Source: Ruminococcus flavefaciens
GTDB lineage: Bacteria > Bacillota > Clostridia > Oscillospirales > Ruminococcaceae
Direction of reading: 5' to 3'
Length of the DNA: 6,658 nt
Assembly: GCA_902792495.1 (NCBI GenBank)
Contig: CADBAC010000206.1
Span: 1 to 6,658, forward strand
Under the pieces are notes generated by a model. The model did not search any database and had not been told where the DNA came from. It worked only from the letters and a program-made list of their open reading frames with translations. Both the position numbers and the translations under genes were made by a program. Every line of letters begins with the position of its first letter. The first letter of the stretch is position 1. Shown here in pieces: positions 1-4,308 of this stretch.

Positions 1-1656
1 CTTGTAGCGGAAGATGTTTCTTATCGATACCTTGTGTAGGAATTTCAGTTTCTCCCAAATGAAAGGGATGTACTCCAGAAGCACCCTCTTGCCTGCTTTC
101 GGAGATCTCGGCCTCATCAGCTGTGCGGCAGTCTCTCTCAGCTCCACACGGCATGATATCCATGTTGTACCTATCGAGCAGAGCAGTGAAGCCGCAAGTG
201 CCGCTGCCGCCATTTTCTTATCAAAAAGGTAGCGCATGGGCAGATTGAGATACATCAGTTCGTAGGTCATCCATATAACTCTCGGGAAAAGCACCGTTCC
301 TACGGCAAATCCCAGCACACAGCCGATAACTGCGGCAAGTCCGGAATAGAACATGAATTTTCCCATAATCGAAGCTTCGGAGTAGCCCAGCGCTTTCAGC
401 ACGCCTGTTTCCGTGCGCTGCTCCTCGACCATTCGGCTCATGGTAGTCATGCAGACCAGTGCCGCTACCAGAATGAAAAATATCGGGAATATCCTTGCAA
501 CCTGCGCCACTATCTCGGAATCGCTCTCAAAGCAGGCATATCCGATATTGGTATTGCGTCCCAGCACGTAGGTATCAGGCTTTTTCAGCTTGCTCAGTTC
601 CTTTTCCGCATCCGCAAGCTGTGATTCGCCGTCGGCTATTTTCTCATTGAACTCGGCAAGAGAAGCTTCATAATCGGCTCTTCCCTGTTCAAGCTGTTTG
701 CGGCCCTCGTCCAGCTGCGCCTTGCCTGCTTCATAATCTTTCGGTGAAAGTGCCTTTATCTGCTCCAGCTGTTTGGCCTGTTCATCAAGCTGTGACTGCG
801 TATCATCCAGCTGTTTTTTCGCATCATCAAGGGACGACTGTCCGTCGGCACGATTTTTCTCAAGTTCAGCCCTGCTGTCGCTTATCTTCTCATCAGCTTC
901 ACTGTAAAGGCTGTCGTAGCGCATATCCGCCCTCTCCTGAGCGATATCCTGCCACTGTTCTTCACGTCCGCTCATAAAGTCGTCGTACTCGTCGGAGTAT
1001 ATCACATAGTCCTCATCGAAACGGATATATGCCTCGGTGTACTGCTCAAGGGTGAAAGTGTCGGGAAGCACGTATATGAATCCCTCGATACTGCCGTTTC
1101 CGATGGAAGTAGTTCCACGCTCGAAGTTGATATACAGCGAAGAATCGGCAGTTCCCACCACTTTGAGAGTATCCGAGGGGAAAGCTTCTTTAGTCCTGTC
1201 GGTGTTCTCTGAGGAAATTTTTATATCCTTGCCGACCCAGTCTCTGTCCTTGCGGTACTCGACTATGCACTCCCCCGCCTTCTCGGGCATACGTCCGCTT
1301 TTCAGCTTTATGCCGTTGATATTATCGGTAAGCGAGTGTACTTTGTAGACCTCCTCACGGGAACCCGAAGCTATAAGCACATCAAGGCTGTATGCGCCCT
1401 CGGCATATCTTACGTCTTTGCGTGTACGGAAGTCCTCAATGTCATCTTCTTCCCAGCCAAGTGTGGAGAGAAGCCTGTAATCGTAAAACTGATTCTCCTT
1501 AAGAAAATCATCGACTGTCTGCAACATAGCAGGAGTTGTTACCCTTACTCCCGAAAAGAATCCTACTCCAAGGGCGATAATGGCAAGTATCGCAAAAAAG
1601 CGTCCAAATGTCCCACGTATCTCACGGAGGGACGATTTTTTTATTGCTGACTTCAT
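1..1656 (-). CDS. FtsX-family ABC transporter permease, large type; C-terminus cut off by the left edge
   Basis: The first 552 codons are visible and no stop is reached. This is the membrane subunit of a MacB-like ABC system, paired with the ATPase just upstream. Segments seen: a transmembrane helix at about residues 17-37 (FFAILAIIALGVGFF); an extracytoplasmic domain at about 40-240, including SGRMPEKAGECIVE; a charged coiled coil at about 250-358 with repeats such as KAQLDEGRKQLEQGRADYEA; then the first FtsX core with helices at about 388-405, 434-456 and 482-502, with VEEQRTETGVLKALGYSEASI in the cytoplasmic loop. The end of the visible part, LMRPRSPKAGKR then RNIFRYK, normally precedes a second FtsX core in permeases of about 1,100 residues, so roughly half is missing. 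The ATG at 1656 lies 5 bases after the ATPase stop; the weak ribosome site GGTGA contains that stop codon, suggesting translational coupling. The transported substrate cannot be read from the sequence; lipid, peptide or lipoprotein handling, or a mechanical role, are all possible. Confidence 0.9.
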   Translation of the reverse strand, partial: MKSAIKKSSLREIRGTFGRFFAILAIIALGVGFFSGVRVTTPAMLQTVDDFLKENQFYDYRLLSTLGWEEDDIEDFRTRKDVRYAEGAYSLDVLIASGSREEVYKVHSLTDNINGIKLKSGRMPEKAGECIVEYRKDRDWVGKDIKISSENTDRTKEAFPSDTLKVVGTADSSLYINFERGTTSIGNGSIEGFIYVLPDTFTLEQYTEAYIRFDEDYVIYSDEYDDFMSGREEQWQDIAQERADMRYDSLYSEADEKISDSRAELEKNRADGQSSLDDAKKQLDDTQSQLDEQAKQLEQIKALSPKDYEAGKAQLDEGRKQLEQGRADYEASLAEFNEKIADGESQLADAEKELSKLKKPDTYVLGRNTNIGYACFESDSEIVAQVARIFPIFFILVAALVCMTTMSRMVEEQRTETGVLKALGYSEASIMGKFMFYSGLAAVIGCVLGFAVGTVLFPRVIWMTYELMYLNLPMRYLFDKKMAAAALAASLLCSIGTTWISCRVELRETAAQLMRPRSPKAGKRVLLEYIPFIWEKLKFLHKVSIRNIFRYK

Positions 1657-1661
1657 GGCGG

Positions 1662-2357
1662 TCACCACTCAATATCTGCTACGTCAACGATATTATCGTT
1701 CAGACGTACATCGGCAATAGTTCCGCTTTTTACAGTGATTATACGGTCCGCCATGTCTGCTATCGCAGAGTTGTGGGTTATGACTACAACAGTCATACCG
1801 CCCTGACGGCAGGTGTCCTGTACGAGGGCAAAGTGCGCAATATCGTGCAGCGTACCTGTCGGTTCGTCGCAGAGAAGAAGCTTCGGATTTTTCGCAAGCG
1901 CTCTTGCTATGGCAACTCTCTGCTGTTCGCCGCCGGAAAGCTGTGCAGGGAAATTCCTCATACGCTCGGAAAGTCCTACCTGTTCAAGCACCTTTGAAGC
2001 GTCCATGGGTTCACGGCATATCTGTGCCGCAAGCTCGACATTTTCAAGAGCGGTCAGGTTCTGCACAAGGTTGTAGAACTGGAAAACGAATCCCACATCA
2101 TAGCGGCGGTAAGCGGTAAGCTGTTTCTTGTTCATGGAGGAAATTTCGTTTCCGTCAAGGGTGACGGTGCCGCCCGAAAGAGTGTCCATACCGCCGAGAA
2201 TATTGAGGATAGTGGTCTTGCCTGCGCCCGACGCACCGACGATAACGCAGAATTCGCCTTTATTTATCTGAAAATTTACGTCACGGAGAGCGTGTATCTC
2301 CACTTCGCCTGTCTTATACACTTTGCTGACATTTTTGAATTCAACATATGCGCTCAT
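1662..2357 (-). CDS. ABC transporter ATP-binding protein, MacB/FtsE type, with aberrant D-loop
   Basis: A 231-residue cytoplasmic ATPase expected to drive the permease encoded next. Visible motifs: Walker A GASGAGKTT (residues 41-49), Q-loop Gln93 in VFQFYNL, signature LSGGEQQR (140-147), Walker B LLLCDE (160-165) and switch His195 in VITHN. The ending ADIEW is usual for partners of these large permeases. The start is the ATG at 2357, preceded by AAAGGA 8 bases upstream. An in-frame ATG at 2411 is excluded because the promoter -10 lies downstream of it. The odd part is the D-loop. Relatives have DEPTGALD and then about 14 residues before QDTC; here it reads DEPTGTLHD with about three residues fewer and an unfamiliar sequence (1821..1853). 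The frame stays open and everything around is normal, so this is either a true variant, a set of compensating indels, or a sequence error. The family assignment is secure; catalytic competence is less certain. Confidence 0.93.
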   Translation of the reverse strand: MSAYVEFKNVSKVYKTGEVEIHALRDVNFQINKGEFCVIVGASGAGKTTILNILGGMDTLSGGTVTLDGNEISSMNKKQLTAYRRYDVGFVFQFYNLVQNLTALENVELAAQICREPMDASKVLEQVGLSERMRNFPAQLSGGEQQRVAIARALAKNPKLLLCDEPTGTLHDIAHFALVQDTCRQGGMTVVVITHNSAIADMADRIITVKSGTIADVRLNDNIVDVADIEW

Positions 2358-2390
2358 AATTTCATCCTTTTTGATTTGATCTGTTCTATT

Positions 2391-2419
2391 ATTATACCAT
2401 GATATTCCCAAAAATTCAA
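2391..2419 (-). promoter_or_regulatory. Sigma-A-type promoter of the ABC ATPase-permease operon
   Basis: Read on the minus strand, TTGAAT (2419..2414) and TATAAT (2396..2391) are separated by exactly 17 bases. TGG directly before the -10 gives an extended -10 (TGnTATAAT). Transcription should begin near 2384, leaving a leader of about 26 bases with the AAAGGA ribosome site before the ATG at 2357. The leader is too short for a riboswitch or attenuator, so control would act at initiation. Confidence 0.8.
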
Positions 2420-2435
2420 GCTGCCGTCAGCTTGA
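2416..2435. promoter_or_regulatory. Perfect 8+8 bp palindrome overlapping the -35: possible operator
   Basis: TCAAGCTG (2416-2423) and CAGCTTGA (2428-2435) are exact reverse complements around a 4-base centre CCGT. The left arm covers four bases of the -35 hexamer of the ABC operon promoter, the usual position for a dimeric regulator that blocks or recruits RNA polymerase. No regulator gene is visible in the window. It could instead be another of the many palindromes in this intergenic region. Confidence 0.45.
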
Positions 2436-2462
2436 CCACGATCACGTTACGCTCGCAAGCTC

Positions 2463-2490
2463 GCTTACTCTGTACGTTCAGCTTACTCTG
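2463..2490. repeat. 10-bp direct repeat with 18-bp period
   Basis: GCTTACTCTG occurs at 2463-2472 and again at 2481-2490, with TACGTTCA between. It lies 44 to 76 bases upstream of the -35 hexamer of the ABC operon. It might be a pair of activator sites, but 18 bp is not a whole number of helical turns, and the surroundings look like repeat-derived sequence. No function is assigned. Confidence 0.4.
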
Positions 2491-2537
2491 CTTTCGCTCG
2501 TTGGTACTTCTTGTATTGCTGAACTGAAACAAAGCTT

Positions 2538-2564
2538 TGTAGGGAACGCCGCACTCGGGCTCCC
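2538..2564 (+). repeat. GC-rich hairpin repeat unit, degenerate, opposite orientation to the other four
   Basis: This unit begins TGTAGGGA and ends TCCC. GGGA (2542-2545) pairs with TCCC (2561-2564), and an inner GCCG can pair with CGGGC with a bulge. Its TGTAGGG end is at the left, whereas the four units downstream carry the complement CCCCTACA at the right. It is assigned to the family by this shared end and the hairpin; the match is weaker than for the others. Confidence 0.45.
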
Positions 2565-2596
2565 ACAGTTCCAATCGCACCGAAACGGAAGAACGA

Positions 2597-2620
2597 GGGC
2601 GCACACTGTGCGCCCCTACA
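2597..2620 (-). repeat. GC-rich hairpin repeat unit ending CCCCTACA
   Basis: GGGCGCACA (2597-2605) and TGTGCGCCC (2607-2615) form a perfect 9-bp palindrome around one base, followed by CTACA. Read on the minus strand it starts TGTAGGGG. No T-run follows on either side, so it is not a terminator. It is one of four same-orientation copies with different stem sequences but the same end. Confidence 0.65.
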
Positions 2621-2650
2621 TTATTCTACCCGACATTTGAATTGATCCAA

Positions 2651-2674
2651 GGACCGCCAAAGGCGGCCCCTACA
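2651..2674 (-). repeat. GC-rich hairpin repeat unit ending CCCCTACA
   Basis: CCGCC (2654-2658) pairs with GGCGG (2662-2666) across an AAA loop. The stem continues with GG/CC after one A-C mismatch, then CCCCTACA ends the unit. It lies 30 bases after the previous unit in the same orientation. Confidence 0.6.
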
Positions 2675-2691
2675 AACTAACAATTCCAATT

Positions 2692-2715
2692 ATGTTTGGG
2701 CGAACGCTCAAACAT
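2692..2715 (+). repeat. 10-bp hairpin with GAAC loop
   Basis: ATGTTTGGGC (2692-2701) pairs with GCTCAAACAT (2706-2715) around GAAC. One pair is G-U when transcribed rightward and becomes an A-C mismatch on the other strand, so the RNA fold would favour plus-strand transcription. No T-run follows. Role unknown. Confidence 0.45.
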
Positions 2716-2732
2716 TCAGCCTGACCATAGAA

Positions 2733-2869
2733 AGCAAAATCCGACAGGAGGGTGAGAGAAAAAGGGGTGAGGGAAAAGAGAGTCCAGAGAGGAAAACCGA
2801 CTGGGAAAAGGAGAGAGGGGGGATGTCGGATTTTGCTGCGGTTTTCTGTCTCACCTCTCTCCTTGTCCC
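2733..2869. repeat. Interleaved inverted repeats around a polypurine tract
   Basis: Three inverted repeats share this block. AGCAAAATCCGACA (2733-2746) is matched perfectly by its complement at 2824-2837. GAAAACCG (2792-2799) is matched by CGGTTTTC (2839-2846). GGGAAAAGGAGAGAGG (2803-2818) is matched with one mismatch at 2854-2869. Their order is A-B-C then A'-B'-C', so the pairings cross and exclude one another as simple nested hairpins. Between the 14-bp arms, 2747-2823 is almost all purine on the plus strand (about nine pyrimidines in 77) and contains repeated GGGAAAAG (2771 and 2803). No target-site duplication or transposase gene is visible. It might be a degenerate miniature element, a small RNA or a site of unusual DNA structure; I cannot decide. 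Confidence 0.55.
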
Positions 2870-2888
2870 AAGAGGTGTTCCTCTTTGG
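2870..2888. repeat. Small hairpin
   Basis: AAGAGG (2870-2875) pairs with CCTCTT (2880-2885) around a TGTT loop; three further pairs are possible past one bulged T. It directly abuts the interleaved inverted-repeat block. No T-run follows, so it is not a terminator; function unknown. Confidence 0.35.
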
Positions 2889-2927
2889 CTGACACAAAGC
2901 TGCCGCAAGAAAAATGTGAGGCTATGT

Positions 2928-2954
2928 GGGACGTCGGGGACGCCGTCCCCTACA
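2928..2954 (-). repeat. GC-rich hairpin repeat unit ending CCCCTACA
   Basis: GGGGACG (2936-2942) and CGTCCCC (2944-2950) form a perfect 7-bp palindrome around one C. A near-copy of the left arm, GGGACGTC, lies just before it and could pair alternatively. The unit ends in TACA like the other three of this orientation. Confidence 0.6.
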
Positions 2955-2982
2955 ATAACGGGCAGTTATGGCGGTATTCCAA

Positions 2983-3006
2983 GGGTGCTCGGAAAGCGCC
3001 CCTACA
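2983..3006 (-). repeat. GC-rich hairpin repeat unit ending CCCCTACA
   Basis: GGGTGCT (2983-2989) pairs with AGCGCCC (2995-3001), with one T-G pair, around CGGAA, followed by CTACA. It lies 28 bases after the preceding unit and about 40 bases short of the S41 terminator. Confidence 0.55.
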
Positions 3007-3046
3007 ATTTTGATCCGTCTGCAAGCGTACACCGCATTACGCATTA

Positions 3047-3079
3047 AAAAAGCGGATGACCTTACGTCATCCGCTTTTT
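3047..3079 (-). terminator. Intrinsic terminator of the M23-S41 operon
   Basis: AAAAAGCGGATGAC (3047-3060) and GTCATCCGCTTTTT (3066-3079) form a perfect 14-bp stem with a 5-base loop. It starts one base after the S41 stop codon. On the minus strand the GC stem is followed by six T residues. A T-run also follows on the plus strand, so it can work in both directions, insulating the neighbouring intergenic region. Confidence 0.9.
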
Positions 3080-3080
3080 A

Positions 3081-4247
3081 TCAGCCTGCAATGGCCATAT
3101 TTGCTGTTTCTACTGCCTGATTGTACTGTGCGTCATTGCCTTCCTGATCGTTCTCTACCTGATAGTCGGGAGTAAGTCCCACTCCGTCGTAGCACTCAGA
3201 ATTGGCTGTCTTGTACTTTGCCACAGTAAGAACTACCGCACCGTCTTCAAACTCCGTTGTTGACTGCATTACGCCTTTGCCGTAGGTCTTTACGCCTACC
3301 AGAGAAGCCTTGCCGAAGTCCTTCAGTGCAGCCGCAAAAAGCTCTGCGGAACTTGCTGTGTTCTCGTTGACCAGCACTACCATAGGCAGATCTATCTCCG
3401 ATTCATCAGAGTAAACGATAGTCTCGGAATTTCCGTCCTTGTACTCGGCGGTCGCTATAACTCCCTCGGGAAGAAGCGGATCGAGACAATCCTCAAGAGC
3501 GGATATCTGTCCGCCTTCGTTGTCACGTACATCGAAAATAAGCGCCTTAGCACCGTTTGAGGTAAGTCTTTCAAGAGTTGCCACGAACCGATCGGGTGTA
3601 TTCTTCTTGAAGCCGCTTATCTTGATGTAGCCGATATAGTCGTTTCTCATTTCGCCGCTTACTGTTTCAACTTCGATGGAACGGCGGGTGAACGTGTAGT
3701 CCTTGTCGATTCCCTCACGGCGGATAGTAAGGCTGATGTCACTTCCCTCAGTACCTCTCATAGCCTCTACCGACTCATCGAAGCCTGCTGTGATAACATC
3801 AACACCATTGACGATAGTGATGATATCTCCTACCTTTACGTCTGATTCAGCCACAGGCGAATCGGGAAGTATCTCCTCGATACTGATATAGCCGCTTTCA
3901 TCCTTGGCAAGAGTGAGTCCGAGACCAATGAGCTTTCCCTGATCCTCGCTGAGCTCATCCATGTACTCTTCATTGCTGAGATAACGTGAATACGGGTCAT
4001 CCAGACCTTCTATATAGCCCTTGAGTATTCCGTCGTTCAGCTCATTTTCGTCGATCTCACCGTAGTAGTGATCCCTTACATAGCTGTCAAGCATCTGAAG
4101 GGAATTGTACTTCTGAGCCTTCTCATTGACGTCCACCACCTTTTCGTTGAAACTTCTCAGCGAATAGAATGATGTGAGTATAAATGTCACAGCCGAAGCG
4201 ATCGCTATAAGGCTTATGGCAAGTCCGAGACTTATCTTTTTATTCAT
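3081..4247 (-). CDS. Membrane-anchored S41 serine protease, CtpA-like, with PDZ domain
   Basis: A 388-residue carboxyl-terminal processing protease expected to cleave envelope proteins outside the membrane. Order of parts: a signal anchor at residues 5-30 after MNKK; an N-terminal helical region (about 40-105) with GYIEGLDDPYSRYL; a PDZ domain (about 105-185) with SIEEILPDSPVAESDVKVGD; and the S41 core (about 195-365). The catalytic Ser is Ser299 in NENTASSAELFAAAL and the Lys is Lys324 in TYGKGVMQ, 25 residues apart as in characterised C-terminal processing proteases. RDNEGG (241-246) stands where most relatives have N-P-G-G. The length is normal and no damage is seen. The start at 4247 gives a proper signal anchor; upstream AGGAAAGTGA is a modest ribosome site. 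It follows the M23 gene by 61 bases and probably shares its transcript. Degrading or maturing the neighbouring wall hydrolase is a plausible role, by analogy with Pseudomonas CtpA, but is inferred. Confidence 0.94.
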   Translation of the reverse strand: MNKKISLGLAISLIAIASAVTFILTSFYSLRSFNEKVVDVNEKAQKYNSLQMLDSYVRDHYYGEIDENELNDGILKGYIEGLDDPYSRYLSNEEYMDELSEDQGKLIGLGLTLAKDESGYISIEEILPDSPVAESDVKVGDIITIVNGVDVITAGFDESVEAMRGTEGSDISLTIRREGIDKDYTFTRRSIEVETVSGEMRNDYIGYIKISGFKKNTPDRFVATLERLTSNGAKALIFDVRDNEGGQISALEDCLDPLLPEGVIATAEYKDGNSETIVYSDESEIDLPMVVLVNENTASSAELFAAALKDFGKASLVGVKTYGKGVMQSTTEFEDGAVVLTVAKYKTANSECYDGVGLTPDYQVENDQEGNDAQYNQAVETANMAIAG

Positions 4248-4271
4248 TATATCATCACTTTCCTGAACGCA

Positions 4272-4302
4272 AATTCGGGCAGCTGTTATACTGCCCTGAA
4301 TT
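4272..4302 (-). promoter_or_regulatory. Intercistronic hairpin between the M23 and S41 genes
   Basis: AATTCGGGCAG (4272-4282) and CTGCCCTGAATT (4291-4302) pair over 11 bp with a single bulged base, around an 8-base loop. Read with the genes it begins shortly after the M23 stop. It is followed by GCGTTCAGG and not by a T-run, so it is not an intrinsic terminator. It may protect the upstream mRNA or tune the amount of S41 protease relative to the hydrolase. Confidence 0.55.
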
Positions 4303-4308
4303 CGATTA

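Larger units (their letters stand above)
2436..3046. other. Gene-free intergenic stretch filled with palindromic and repeated sequence
   Basis: About 600 bases separate the S41 terminator from the ABC operon promoter. Open frames here are under 80 codons, overlap on both strands, lack convincing ribosome sites and run straight through inverted repeats, so I call no gene. The stretch holds five short GC-rich hairpin units, a direct repeat, a 10-bp hairpin, an inverted-repeat and polypurine block and a small hairpin, each listed separately. A 7-bp inverted repeat, GTTCAGC (2476-2482) with GCTGAAC (2518-2524), is also present. The density of palindromes suggests accumulation of small non-coding repeats between two convergence-free, same-direction operons. 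Confidence 0.7.

Noticed and set aside
1608..2119. Plus-strand open frames across the ATPase and the start of the permease
   Set aside because: They are antisense to strongly supported coding sequence and have no family-like motifs.
2358..2411. A longer start for the ABC ATPase at the ATG at 2411, adding 18 residues
   Set aside because: The promoter -10 (2396..2391) lies inside this extension, the added residues do not look like the family, and the ATG at 2357 has a good AAAGGA ribosome site.
2416..2604. Minus-strand open frame of 62 codons upstream of the ABC operon
   Set aside because: It runs through the palindrome and hairpin repeats, has no recognisable features, and would end inside the operator-promoter region.
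2733..2837. Possible complete miniature transposon bounded by the 14-bp inverted repeats
   Set aside because: No target-site duplication is visible at the borders, and the other inverted repeats cross these borders, so the ends of an element cannot be defined.
2538..3006. Possible CRISPR array from the repeated hairpin units
   Set aside because: Repeats share only their ends, stems differ, spacing is irregular, orientation is mixed, and no cas gene is visible.
2670..3047. Overlapping open frames of 66 to 75 codons on both strands
   Set aside because: They overlap each other, are made largely of inverted-repeat and polypurine sequence, lack convincing ribosome sites and resemble no protein I know.
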